Under the pieces are notes generated by a model. That model ran no database searches, was not told where the DNA came from, and saw nothing but the letters and a program-made list of their open reading frames with translations. Made by a program: the position numbers and the translations under genes. Positions 37,690 through 45,611 of a stretch of DNA of 64,000 nt are shown one piece after another. Every line of letters begins with the position of its first letter. Positions within the stretch are counted from its first letter, which is position 1. Source of the DNA: Marinomonas posidonica IVIA-Po-181 (GTDB taxonomy: Bacteria; Pseudomonadota; Gammaproteobacteria; Pseudomonadales; Marinomonadaceae); assembly GCF_000214215.1 (NCBI RefSeq), contig NC_015559.1, forward strand, positions 3,397,001 through 3,461,000, given 5' to 3'.

Positions 37690-38703
37690 TTAATAGGTCG
37701 TTATAAAATCGACTATTTGCTGAAACATCGCACGATGTAACTCTGCACGCTGACGATGATCGCCATCTTGGCAGACAATGCCATCACCCGGTTCTTCCTG
37801 CTCGATTATCTCAATCGCACCGGGTTTACACAGCGGCATAAAACTAAAATGCGCCGCGTCTGGGTAAACAATATAGCGGCGTTTGTTTTCCGCTATATAT
37901 TTGGCGAGAAAACCTGATTCCTGCGCTTGAGGCAAGTCACCTATGTCGACACCAGCCGCGAGTATTAACGCCGGTACCGCCAAGGTTTGCAAACTGTGTT
38001 TAGAAAAGCTTCTCGCAAGACCTAAGTCCATCGACACGACCCTTCTAATACGTTCATCGCGCAAGCTTGGTATCCCCAACGGTTTGTCATCCAACAAACC
38101 TAACTCAGCCCGTAAGCCACACACTCGCGAGTTGGGTGAGGGCAAACATTCCGACGCCAGCTGCTCGATATCGACCTCTGCCCCCGCTAAATTCATCACA
38201 GTCCAACCACCCAATGAATGCCCTATGGCCGTGATGTTGGTTGGGTCAATAAAGCGTTTTAAATCCGTCACCATTAATAACCAATCTAATAAACGTGACA
38301 TATCTCGCGGACGCGCCCACCACTTCGCCGCCTGATTTGATGCATGATCAAACGACGTTGTACCTGGGTGATCCAGTGCGGCCACCACATAGCCGTCTTG
38401 CGCCAATTTCGTGGCGAGCCAATTTTGATTTCGCCAATTGCCACGATAACCATGTGATATCACCACCAGAGGAAACTTACCCGCCAATGGCGTTCCGATT
38501 CGTACCACTTTGGTTCCAAAAAATACCGGATTCTCGGCAATTTTCTCTGTCGGAAAAACGTCCTTAGACGGGTACCAGACACTCACTTTTAATGGGCGAT
38601 CACTATTACCATACAAAATGGTCTGATCAAATCCCACACTTGAAGCCGCGGCATAACCACAGCAGGACAAAAACCAAAACACCAAGCAAAAATAGATTTT
38701 CAT
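37690..38703 (-). CDS. Secreted alpha/beta hydrolase (PAF-acetylhydrolase/lipase-like)
   Basis: A ~337-residue hydrolase with a signal peptide (KIYFCLVFWFLSCCGYAAAS). The nucleophile elbow is GHSLGGW and the oxyanion region is VVISHGYRGNWRNQNWLATK. A DHPGTTSFDHASNQAAKWWA segment follows, matching the dienelactone/PAF-acetylhydrolase-like group; the late ILAAGVDIGDLPQAQ and DAAHFSFMPLC carry the probable acid and His. Two tandem ATGs follow AAGGAG; the second (38703) has better spacing. Probably periplasmic esterase; natural substrate unknown. Confidence 0.85.
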   Translation of the reverse strand: MKIYFCLVFWFLSCCGYAAASSVGFDQTILYGNSDRPLKVSVWYPSKDVFPTEKIAENPVFFGTKVVRIGTPLAGKFPLVVISHGYRGNWRNQNWLATKLAQDGYVVAALDHPGTTSFDHASNQAAKWWARPRDMSRLLDWLLMVTDLKRFIDPTNITAIGHSLGGWTVMNLAGAEVDIEQLASECLPSPNSRVCGLRAELGLLDDKPLGIPSLRDERIRRVVSMDLGLARSFSKHSLQTLAVPALILAAGVDIGDLPQAQESGFLAKYIAENKRRYIVYPDAAHFSFMPLCKPGAIEIIEQEEPGDGIVCQDGDHRQRAELHRAMFQQIVDFITTY

Positions 38704-38914
38704 CATCACACTCCTTATTAACACCCACATTTGTCAGTGCAATATGATGAAATACGTGGAATTTTGCGTCCTAAAACAAGATCGAGGACAAATAAAGCCG
38801 AATCTTCATAAATTACATTCATGGTATATACTTTCTATTGTTACTTATTTGTCATCTTATCCCTGTAGCCTGACTTGGTAGGCAAGAATTCAATCTGATT
38901 GGAGTGCAACAAGT

Positions 38915-39667
38915 ATGAAAATGAAAGATCAGTTAGACAGCCCTCAACCGATGAAAAAGCCAAAAGCTAAATCCAAAAAGGCTGAGGTAAAGAAAAAAAA
39001 GCAGGCCAAGTTAAAAGCGAAAAAAGCAGAAAAAGATAAGAAAGCCCTCAAGAAAGTGTCACCTGTGGCAAGCAAAAAAGACAAAAAGTCCGCCAAGCTT
39101 GAAGCAACTGACAACAAGAGCAAAGCCATTAGCGTCAAGCAACCCGAGACGGAAGTAACAGACACTCCTGCGGCAGACAGCACGCTTGTCGAAAAGACCA
39201 TCAAACAAGTGGCCAGTCAAGACTCAGCCACTAGTACCACACCTGCCGAGCCGAAACCGGTTCAAAGAGCCACACGACGCCCTCGTACCACCAGACGCAA
39301 GCCATCCGTAGAGGATATTCAAGCTCTGGCAGAAAATGCGAACCGTCAACGAGCTTCAAAAAATTTGGCAACACTCACTCAAGATGAACAAAAAATTGCC
39401 ACTCAAGATGTGGTGAAACGTCTTTTAGTAGGCGACCTTAGTCAAGGTGAGGCATTGCGAGAATTGCGGGTGAAAGTACTGGGGTTAAGACAAGAAGCCT
39501 ATACGGAACTGACCGGCGTCTCTCGGAAAACCTTATCCGAAGTGGAAAATGATAAAGGTAACTACACCGCGGAAATCATCAACAAGATGTTTAGACCTTT
39601 CCAGCTAAAGGTGTCTTTAGTTCCTGATTCCAGTGAGGATTTAAAAGCCATTTTAAATCAAAGATAA
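38915..39667 (+). CDS. HTH (XRE-like) DNA-binding protein with long lysine/alanine-rich N-terminal tail
   Basis: A 250-residue protein in two parts. Residues ~10-65 are almost entirely Lys/Ala with Asp and Glu (KKPKAKSKKAEVKKKKQAKL), resembling histone H1-like or AlgP-type tails; then a Ser/Thr/Pro-rich spacer and an Arg patch (RATRRPRTTRRKPSVEDIQ). The last ~85 residues form an XRE-type HTH: LGLRQEAYTELTGVSRKTLS, EVENDKGNYTAEIINKMFRP. It probably binds DNA through both parts. GGAGTG RBS. No operon partners. Confidence 0.8.
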   Translation: MKMKDQLDSPQPMKKPKAKSKKAEVKKKKQAKLKAKKAEKDKKALKKVSPVASKKDKKSAKLEATDNKSKAISVKQPETEVTDTPAADSTLVEKTIKQVASQDSATSTTPAEPKPVQRATRRPRTTRRKPSVEDIQALAENANRQRASKNLATLTQDEQKIATQDVVKRLLVGDLSQGEALRELRVKVLGLRQEAYTELTGVSRKTLSEVENDKGNYTAEIINKMFRPFQLKVSLVPDSSEDLKAILNQR

Positions 39668-39670
39668 TCG

Positions 39671-39708
39671 TAAACAGCCCCTACAAAACCAGATTCGTAG
39701 GGGCTGTT
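39671..39708. terminator. Bidirectional terminator between HTH gene and ohr
   Basis: Perfect 13-bp stem AAACAGCCCCTAC / GTAGGGGCTGTTT with a 12-base loop between convergent genes. Confidence 0.8.
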
Positions 39709-39735
39709 TGGTAAAAGATTCAGAATCTATATGGC

Positions 39736-40158
39736 TTACTTGATGTCGAAATTCACATCGATGTTGCCACGTGTAGCGTTAGAGTAAGGGCACACTTTGT
39801 GAGCCGTTTCGACTAATTGCTCAGCAAGATCTTTTTCGATACCAGGAAGGTTTACTTCCATATCAGCGCTGATCATAAAGCCTTCGCCTTTAGTGTTTGG
39901 GCCAATGCCTATGGTCGCTGTAACCGTGAGTTCTGCTGGTAATTTCACTTTTTGCTGAGACGCAACCAGTTTCAATGCACCGATAAAGCAGGCTGAGTAA
40001 CCAGCGGCAAACAATTGCTCTGGGTTAGTGCCTTCACCACCAGCACCACCTAACTCTTTTGGCGTGCTTAGGGCAACATCAAGACGGTTATCAGAAGCAA
40101 TAGAACGGCCGTCACGACCACCAGTACTGGTGGCTGTTGCTTTGTATAATGCTTGCAT
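39736..40158 (-). CDS. ohr: Organic hydroperoxide resistance protein Ohr
   Basis: A 140-residue thiol peroxidase of the Ohr/OsmC family that reduces organic hydroperoxides. Both redox cysteines are present: [14 protein letters not shown] and [34 protein letters not shown] and FAAGYSACF give the Ohr, not OsmC, subgroup. RBS AGGAG. Two GTTATCGCGATAAC-type operators lie upstream, next to its divergent/adjacent regulator gene ohrR, which is transcribed in the same direction. Confidence 0.95.
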   Translation of the reverse strand: MQALYKATATSTGGRDGRSIASDNRLDVALSTPKELGGAGGEGTNPEQLFAAGYSACFIGALKLVASQQKVKLPAELTVTATIGIGPNTKGEGFMISADMEVNLPGIEKDLAEQLVETAHKVCPYSNATRGNIDVNFDIK

Positions 40159-40187
40159 AATAGAACTCCTAAATAATGAATAAAATA

Positions 40188-40201
40188 GTTATCGCGATAA
40201 C
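40188..40201. promoter_or_regulatory. OhrR operator, site 1
   Basis: Perfect palindrome GTTATCGCGATAAC, 30 bp upstream of ohr. The core TTATCGCGATAA recurs at 40248-40261. Confidence 0.75.
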
Positions 40202-40247
40202 AATAGAATTAAAATAAAAGCTCATTGATTTGAGCTAATGAAACTAT

Positions 40248-40261
40248 GTTATCGCGATAAT
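40248..40261. promoter_or_regulatory. OhrR operator, site 2
   Basis: GTTATCGCGATAAT, exactly 60 bp from site 1 and just after the ohrR stop codon. Two spaced palindromes suggest cooperative or dual-dimer binding of the MarR-type repressor. Confidence 0.7.
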
Positions 40262-40277
40262 TATAATTGCGCAACCA

Positions 40278-40712
40278 TTATTCGATTAATCTTGCTTTTA
40301 ATCGGTTTAACTGCTCCCGTAAGGCAATCACTTCTTGCATCTCAATGCCGCAAACTTCTGCCACACAACGATTCACCTCTAAGCCATGTTTTCGTAAAGC
40401 ACGGCCTTTTTCTGTCAACGCGATACTCAAACTACGATCATCTTCAATCCCACGCAAACGCTGAACTAAGCCATCACTCTCCATGCGTTTAATCACTGGG
40501 GTCAATGCACCCGATTTCTGCCCTAAGGCTTGTGCAATGTGCTTGAGACTAACACCGTCTTTTTCCCATAAAATCAACATGATGGTATATTGCGGATAAG
40601 TAAGACCAATTTTCGCCAACGGCTCTTTATAGAACTGAGTCATCGCCAAAGACGTTGAATACAAGGCGAAGCAAAGTTGGTTATCCAGTAACAGAGGATC
40701 ATTAGGTTTCAT
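40278..40712 (-). CDS. ohrR: OhrR, MarR-family organic peroxide sensor
   Basis: A 144-residue winged-helix repressor that releases DNA when its cysteine is oxidised. The reactive N-terminal Cys (Cys14, in LLDNQLCFALYSTSLAMTQF) is at the OhrR position; the C-terminal VNRCVAEVC offers partners for a two-Cys mechanism. The DNA-binding wing is VSLKHIAQALGQKSGALTPV, IKRMESDGLVQRLRG, EDDRSLSIALTEKGRA. It lies upstream of ohr on the same strand with two operator palindromes between the genes. Confidence 0.93.
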   Translation of the reverse strand: MKPNDPLLLDNQLCFALYSTSLAMTQFYKEPLAKIGLTYPQYTIMLILWEKDGVSLKHIAQALGQKSGALTPVIKRMESDGLVQRLRGIEDDRSLSIALTEKGRALRKHGLEVNRCVAEVCGIEMQEVIALREQLNRLKARLIE

Positions 40713-40806
40713 AAGGGCTCACAGAAGCATTTAGATTATTTGGCTAGTTTAACGAAACTTTCATATCATCGCATTACATTAGTCAGACACAAGAAGAAGG
40801 TAAAAT

Positions 40807-41088
40807 ATGACAAAAATAACACTCACAGGGCATATTATGGTGCCTCATCAAGATCTCAATCAGGTGCAGCAAGCACTTCCAGAGCACATGAAACTTACCC
40901 AAGAAGAAAAAGGCTGTTTGACCTTTACCGTGTCACAAAATGTCCACAACCCATTAAGGTTTGATGTGTACGAAGAATTTATTGATCAAGCCGCATTTGA
41001 CTTACACCAAGCCAGAGTCAAAGCGTCATATTGGGGGCAAGTCACCCACAACGTGGAACGCTTTTACAGTGTCTCTCAAGGGGAATAG
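40807..41088 (+). CDS. Antibiotic biosynthesis monooxygenase (ABM) domain protein
   Basis: A 93-residue ferredoxin-like dimeric ABM protein: ITLTGHIMVPHQDLNQVQQA, EKGCLTFTVSQNVHNPLRFD, VYEEFIDQAAFDLHQARVKA. Such small proteins degrade or modify quinones and other electrophiles (YgiN-type). A decayed near-copy with the same reading frame lies at 42285-42563 inside the island. RBS AGAAGGT. Convergent with the DJ-1 family gene. Confidence 0.88.
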   Translation: MTKITLTGHIMVPHQDLNQVQQALPEHMKLTQEEKGCLTFTVSQNVHNPLRFDVYEEFIDQAAFDLHQARVKASYWGQVTHNVERFYSVSQGE

Positions 41089-41093
41089 TCTTT

Positions 41094-41687
41094 TTAGGTT
41101 GGATTTTTCGTCCAATCAAATTCCATTTGTCGCGCTGTTTTTTCTGCCAGAACGTCACTGTGTAACAAGCTGACCAATTGCAAACTCATGTCGATGCCAG
41201 CCGATATGCCGGCCGACGTCAGTTGTTGGTCTTGTTGCACCCAGCGTACGCCTTCCACAACATCGAGCTGAGGATACAATTGCTGTAAGTCCGCTATGTC
41301 TTCCCAGTGAGTGGTCACCTTGTTTGATCGAAACACACCGGCTTTGGCCAACAAAAAAGCACCGGTACAAACAGAAGCCAACCAGCTGACTTTTGGTGCC
41401 TGCTGAGCTATCCAATCTAACACGTCGGACTTATTCACTTCTTGCGAATGATCGCCGCCTACCACCAGCAGAACATCCAATTCGGGGTGGTCCTTAATGC
41501 TGTAATCTGGCACCACTTTGTAACCTGCTCGCGCAGATACTGTTTGCCCATCTTCACTAATCAAATACACCTCAAAAGGTGTATCCTCACTGACTCTGGC
41601 TGCCGTCGTAAACACTTCAAATGGCCCAGAAAAGTCTAGAACTTCCGCCAATTCATAAAGATAAATGCCGATTTTAATAGGTTTCAT
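41094..41687 (-). CDS. DJ-1/PfpI family glutamine-amidotransferase-like protein
   Basis: A 197-residue DJ-1/PfpI (GATase1-like) protein: IKIGIYLYELAEVLDFSGPF at the N-terminus, DVLLVVGGDHS, and the nucleophile elbow SWLASVCTGAFLLAKAG with Cys107. Members act as isocyanide hydratases, deglycases or stress chaperones, or as sensor domains of AraC regulators; this one has no HTH. Its first 89 bp are part of the 272-bp repeat, so a 5' fragment recurs at 51075-51163. The original downstream neighbour across the repeat was the LysR gene at 51191. Confidence 0.9.
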   Translation of the reverse strand: MKPIKIGIYLYELAEVLDFSGPFEVFTTAARVSEDTPFEVYLISEDGQTVSARAGYKVVPDYSIKDHPELDVLLVVGGDHSQEVNKSDVLDWIAQQAPKVSWLASVCTGAFLLAKAGVFRSNKVTTHWEDIADLQQLYPQLDVVEGVRWVQQDQQLTSAGISAGIDMSLQLVSLLHSDVLAEKTARQMEFDWTKNPT

Positions 41688-41870
41688 AGTTTCCCTCGCA
41701 ACTTTGCCTCATGACTAGGATTGTAACTTGGCGATCACCTCTTCGATCCACTTTACGGTCAACCATTCCGGTGCGGAAGCAGAGCGAGTAAAGGCAATTT
41801 CAATGCTCGGTAAACTGGGTAAGATATCACTCTCAATCACCTCTAACTGATCACTGACACTAACACTGGC
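41599..41870 (+). repeat. Left copy of 272-bp direct repeat flanking the island
   Basis: Bases 41599-41870 match 51075-51346 at 271 of 272 positions; the only difference is G at 41793 versus A at 51269. It covers the 5' end of the DJ-1 gene, the DJ-1/lysR intergenic region and the 3' 156 bp of lysR. Beyond both ends the sequences diverge at once. Confidence 0.97.
41715..41870 (-). pseudogene. Truncated 3' fragment of the LysR gene
   Basis: These 156 bp encode the last ~51 codons of the LysR regulator complete at 51191-52057, including the stop. The fragment is cut exactly where the island begins. It has no start and cannot make a functional protein. Confidence 0.93.
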
Positions 41871-41960
41871 TATCAATCAAGACAACAGCCCAAAGCATCC
41901 CTCTTTTTGTCAAAAAAGCTGGGGAGAGAAAGGTTTTGAGCGCGGCGAACACTACTTTTT

Positions 41961-42238
41961 TTAACAGAAAACCAACAGCCCATTTCTTGTGTGGCTTACG
42001 AAGTACCCACCAATTCAAAAGGTGTTCGTAAAGCCTATTTAAACCATCTATCCGTGTTACCAGATCAACAAAGCAAAGGTATCGGCTCATTGAACAAGCC
42101 AAAGCAGGACAGCTGAGTTTCATCAGCATTCGCGTTATAGGTGAACACATTAGGTTACAAGATTAGTATGAACAACTTGACATCATGAAAGGCGACACCA
42201 AACACTTCGACCACCTGCCTTTTCCGTTACATATATGA
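41961..42238 (+). pseudogene. Decayed GNAT acetyltransferase
   Basis: Conceptual translation gives SCVAYEVPTNSKGVRKAYLN, HLSVLPDQQSKGIGS and, after a frameshift, LIEQAKAGQLSFISIRV, then YEQLDIMKGDTKHFDHLPFP. The pieces fit a GNAT fold (acetyl-CoA loop QQSKGIGS). There is a frameshift near 42088, an in-frame TAG near 42163 and no clear N-terminus, so the gene is dead. Confidence 0.7.
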
Positions 42239-42284
42239 TGTATGATCTTCAATAATCTTTTACATACATAGAGGCCTTTGCGTT

Positions 42285-42563
42285 ATGCCATAAATCACCC
42301 TAAGCGGCCATATTAGAGCAATATAAGATTTAGAAGCGGTATTGGCAGAACTGTCCAACCACATCGCGCTGACGCAACAAGAAGCAGGTTGCATCAGCTT
42401 CAAAGTAACCAGAAATTCAGACAACCCATTACGTTTTGATATGTATGAAGAATTCAATGGCCAAACAGCGTTTGAAAAGCACTAAGCCAAAGTAAAAGCA
42501 TCTTATTGGGGTAACGTAACGAGGAATGTTGCAAGGTTTTATACCTTAGATCAGCTCGAATAG
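42285..42563 (+). pseudogene. ABM monooxygenase paralogue with three in-frame TAA codons
   Basis: The frame reads as a full-length relative (93 codons including stop) of the intact ABM gene at 40807: ITLSGHI, LTQQEAGCISFKVTRNSDNP, LRFDMYEEFNGQTAFEKH, AKVKASYWGNVTRNVARFYT. TAA interrupts it at codon 3, in IRAI-TAA-DLEAV, and in EKH-TAA-AKVKAS. At the last two places the intact copy has Gln. No frameshift is present. C-to-T decay of CAA codons is the simplest reading. Confidence 0.85.
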
Positions 42564-42723
42564 CTTAAAAACACAAGGCTACTATGGTTGGCAATAAACA
42601 CTAGTGTAAAAATATCACCTGTTCCTATGTTTAAATGTTTGAGGAATAAGGACGCCCACACAGGAACTGCACAGCATTTTATCATTCCGTTCCGTATACC
42701 AAATAAGTCTCTACCATAAAATT

Positions 42724-43018
42724 TAAGCCATTGAGCTGCCAATCTCTAGCATGCATCTGACCGACACTAAATCGGTTAAGATACTCATTCCAGTAAATTC
42801 AAATGGATTATCTAATATCCAAAACTCTTCCCACTCTTCTTTAGAGTTCCAACGAGCAATGGTTAAAACGTATTGCCGCGAACTTCATCTCGCAGCAAAC
42901 AACTACCATGATCGCCCTTGTAAACTTCACGGACAGTTGCGCTGGTTTGCTTCCAAGATTCATTAAATGCATGCACGTTTTCTGGAGCAACGCGCCATTC
43001 ATAAATTACTCGAATCAT
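42724..43018 (-). pseudogene. Second ABM-family gene, frameshifted
   Basis: From ATG at 43018 the frame gives MIRVIYEWRVAPENVHAFNE, SWKQTSATVREVYKGDHGSC, LLRDEVRGN, then a frameshift at ACGTTTTAACC; the shifted frame continues VLTIARWNSKEEWEEFWILD and TGMSILTDLVSVR to a stop at 42724. The whole is an ABM-type protein of ~97 residues disrupted by one frameshift. Confidence 0.75.
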
Positions 43019-43268
43019 AATCACTTCTCTTTAATACAATTAAGATAAGAGTACAGCCATAATACAGAACTATAAAAGCACAGCAGTCTCTTTCTTTGTA
43101 GCCCTTTTTTTTGCGTAAAAACAAGCCGAATATCATTTTATTTAACATTAATAAAAAAATAAAATTCCTGCTAGAACAAGATAATAAAAACGAAAAAGTG
43201 TTGTTCACAACATTTAATGACGTTTATATTTTATGACTAAGAAGGAAAGGTTCCTGTAAAACATCTCG
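43019..43268. other. AT-rich non-coding spacer
   Basis: Low-GC spacer between the pseudogene zone and the 215-aa gene; I see no convincing gene, RNA or repeat in it. Confidence 0.5.
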
Positions 43269-43916
43269 TTAAAGATAGTAATTAATGTCCGGTTCACGTT
43301 CTTCAAAGCGAAACTCCCATTTGTAATCACGCATTTCAACATACACATCAACTGCTGAAATACAGGAATTGAAAGAGTAATAAGTCATATCGGTAAAAGA
43401 CTGCACGGTATAATTTTGACCTTTACTAATTGGAGCGATCACACTGAAATAAAAAGCAGGATCATACTCAAATGTCGCTGTCATACCAAAATCCATATGT
43501 GGCATGGTGACAACTTGGCTACCACTTACAAGCCAATTACAAGAAACGGGGCGCCGTGGGCAAGTACTATTACGAACACCGTATTGGGATGGCGTTAACC
43601 GCTGCCTTGCACTGGCTTTGGATTGAAGTTGCAATTGTGGAGATAAGCCATCTGGTGTAATGGCATCGCATAGTTGCCCGACAAACATAGGCACTTCGGC
43701 AGAAGAAATAATGCTTTTTTTTTGCTTACCAGATACCTGTATCTGAGCAGAAACCGTTGGATCAAAAACAAATTCTTCACAGGCACTATCGGAAATAACT
43801 AGCTCTTGCCAAGCACTTAATCTGTAGTCTGTGCTGTACAATATTGGGCGTAAAAACACGAGTATGGACTTACCAAACAAGTTCGGATCGGTCATATGGA
43901 CATAAAACTTCAACAT
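43269..43916 (-). CDS. Unknown protein, paralogue of the next gene (215 aa)
   Basis: A 215-residue soluble protein without signal peptide. It is homologous to the 208-residue product at 44004-44630: both start with a short beta strand then GKS/TILVFLRP, share YRLSAWQEL versus YRIHAWQVL, a GQL(C/F)DAI(T/S)PDGLSPQL(Q/E)L block, LTPSQYGVRN versus LTPQQCGVIN, and VVTMPHMDFGMTATFEY versus VVTMPQVDANMTCSFEY. The family is not recognised. RBS AAGGA. It is the last gene of the island's minus-strand train and is more diverged, with extra Cys residues and an acidic tail. Confidence 0.8.
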   Translation of the reverse strand: MLKFYVHMTDPNLFGKSILVFLRPILYSTDYRLSAWQELVISDSACEEFVFDPTVSAQIQVSGKQKKSIISSAEVPMFVGQLCDAITPDGLSPQLQLQSKASARQRLTPSQYGVRNSTCPRRPVSCNWLVSGSQVVTMPHMDFGMTATFEYDPAFYFSVIAPISKGQNYTVQSFTDMTYYSFNSCISAVDVYVEMRDYKWEFRFEEREPDINYYL

Positions 43917-43963
43917 ACTTGTATCCTTGTTTTGTTTATAATCATTAAGGGTACCGAGAGAAA

Positions 43964-43985
43964 GGCCGTACTTCCATGTACGGCC
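43964..43985 (-). terminator. Hairpin between the two paralogous genes
   Basis: Perfect GGCCGTAC / GTACGGCC stem with a 6-base loop, followed on the minus strand by TTTCTCT. It may partly terminate transcription after the 208-aa gene so that the last paralogue is made at a lower level. Confidence 0.55.
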
Positions 43986-44003
43986 AGTGTATAAAACAAA
44001 ACC

Positions 44004-44630
44004 TTACGATATTGCTTCGAAATCAAAGGTCCATAGTCCGTTCACTTTTGTCAGACTAACATCAACTTCAGTGGCGGTAATGGGCATTTGATATTGAGTC
44101 ATATCAGAGAAATTCTGCACAATATAGGTTTGGCCAATCATTGGTGGAGAAGCCACCATAAAATAAAAATTAGGAATGTATTCAAAGCTACAAGTCATAT
44201 TGGCATCAACCTGTGGCATGGTAACGACAGGCTTATCGTTTACAAACCAATTGGAATCAAATTGAATGAAAGGTGAAGTTTTATTGATCACACCACATTG
44301 CTGAGGTGTTAATTTCTGTTGAGCCAAAGCCGTTGGAGCCAGCTCAAGCTTTGGTGATAAATCACTAGGACTAATTGCCTGAAAGAGTTGCCCAGGAACA
44401 ATATTTTTTGTCCCCGAAGTAATGGTATTAGCCGGATTCTCACCAGAACTAGTAACGTTTGTTGATATAAGTGCTTCGTATTCAAAGGTCTCGGTTGAAC
44501 CCGCTGACCCTTGTAACACTTGCCAAGCATGAATACGGTAGTTGCGTTGAGGATTTTGTGGTTTTAAGAAGACTAAAACCGTTTTCCCCTCCATGCTTTG
44601 TACATCCATAGTAACGTTAAATTTTGTCAT
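44004..44630 (-). CDS. Unknown protein, paralogue of the preceding entry (208 aa)
   Basis: A 208-residue soluble, beta-rich protein: FNVTMDVQSMEGKTVLVFLK, NYRIHAWQVLQGSAGSTETF, GQLFQAISPSDLSPKLELAP, TPQQCGVINKTSPFIQFDSN, VVTMPQVDANMTCSFEYIPN and the closing FSDMTQYQMPITATEVDVSL. No signal peptide or membrane segment. RBS AGGAG. It is 215 bp after the tail-collar gene on the same strand. It is superficially reminiscent of small inclusion-body or particle-coat proteins in length and composition, but no family is recognised and no function is claimed. Confidence 0.8.
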   Translation of the reverse strand: MTKFNVTMDVQSMEGKTVLVFLKPQNPQRNYRIHAWQVLQGSAGSTETFEYEALISTNVTSSGENPANTITSGTKNIVPGQLFQAISPSDLSPKLELAPTALAQQKLTPQQCGVINKTSPFIQFDSNWFVNDKPVVTMPQVDANMTCSFEYIPNFYFMVASPPMIGQTYIVQNFSDMTQYQMPITATEVDVSLTKVNGLWTFDFEAIS

Positions 44631-44845
44631 GTCTAAACTCCTTATTAAGTTTTAATCTAGGCTTTGTTCTACTACTTGTGTTCGACTAAGCTTACTGGGG
44701 TCGAACATTGAAATATTTCCCTGATAACATCAGGAAAATACATTCGATACGGTCATAGACTGATCTGCGCCCTTTCTTATTGCCTATCCTTACTTATATA
44801 ACGAATCATCTTTAGTTTTTGTGAACTCAGAAATCACAAAAAAGT

Positions 44846-45607
44846 TTAAAAAAAGCCATGATCCGAACGATGCTTAATAATGAAATTCATATACAGGTTT
44901 TTAGCGCGCGTTTCTTGAGATGTTTTTACCGTCATATCCGGATATTTGCTTGTATTATCCGTTGTTTTAAGAGGATCTGTTGTATTGGCATTGGTACTTT
45001 GATTGAACGATGCATTCCCCTTATCAGCAATGGAGCCAAGACTCTCTGCCTCTTGATATTGGTGTTGATGTACTTGTAAAGCGTCCAGTTGAGTAGAGCC
45101 TACGGCATTGCCTTTCCATCCATCACTATTACTGGCTTGCCGTGACGTTGCATCTGGGTCACGAAATGAGTCGGATTCAAACTCCTCAGCGTTTACATTA
45201 ACGCCTCGCACAAATCTCCCTCGAAAGTCAGGTAAGTAAAAATGCCCTTCATCCTTTTTACCGTAAATAAAGCCAATGACACGGAAAAGCGCAGGATAAG
45301 CACCAATGGGAACAGGACTGCCATCACAAAATAACCAGCCCTGCAATGCCAGTGCTTGCTGATAACCCTCCGCCTTAGGATCTGGATAGCCCCCAGTGTT
45401 GGAATTACTACTATTGTCTATAGGTCCGGCATAAGGGATTACCGTACCGATGGGACTGGCGACAGAAACGTCGTTTGATATTGCCCCTCCAGTTACCGAA
45501 CCAAATAATTGCAATACTTCCTGATTGAAATCTGGTATCCCCAAAGAAGAAAAAGATGGGAAGGTGAAGAAACCATGATCAAAAGCTCCTCTATATGGCT
45601 TTTTCAT
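44846..45607 (-). CDS. Phage tail-collar domain protein
   Basis: A 253-residue protein with a clear tail-collar/short-tail-fibre domain: ASPIGTVIPYAGPIDN, QGWLFCDGSPVPIGAYPALF, RVIGFIYGKKDEGHFYLPDF, RGRFVRGVNV. A flexible Asn/Ser/Thr-rich stretch with HQHQYQEAES follows, then TRAKNLYMNFIIKHRSD at the end, the usual closing strand. Such domains act as receptor-binding or trimeric fibre tips in phages and contractile particles, or as free-standing microcystin-dependent-type proteins. It is 4 bp behind the 1072-aa gene with AGGA RBS, so the two are coupled. No other phage genes are near. Confidence 0.88.
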   Translation of the reverse strand: MKKPYRGAFDHGFFTFPSFSSLGIPDFNQEVLQLFGSVTGGAISNDVSVASPIGTVIPYAGPIDNSSNSNTGGYPDPKAEGYQQALALQGWLFCDGSPVPIGAYPALFRVIGFIYGKKDEGHFYLPDFRGRFVRGVNVNAEEFESDSFRDPDATSRQASNSDGWKGNAVGSTQLDALQVHQHQYQEAESLGSIADKGNASFNQSTNANTTDPLKTTDNTSKYPDMTVKTSQETRAKNLYMNFIIKHRSDHGFF

Positions 45608-45611
45608 TGGT

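Noticed and set aside
42285-42563. Recoded stop codons (TAA read as Gln) in the ABM paralogue
   Set aside because: The two neighbouring pseudogenes contain ordinary frameshifts and nearby genes use TAA as a normal stop, so loss of function is far more likely than recoding.
42551-42742. 63-aa minus ORF between the two ABM pseudogenes
   Set aside because: No RBS, no recognisable domain and it overlaps pseudogene sequence at both ends.
44004-44630. Assignment of the 208-aa protein to the PixA/AidA inclusion-body family
   Set aside because: Length and beta-rich character are similar, but the characteristic PixA/AidA motifs are not present, so no family is claimed.
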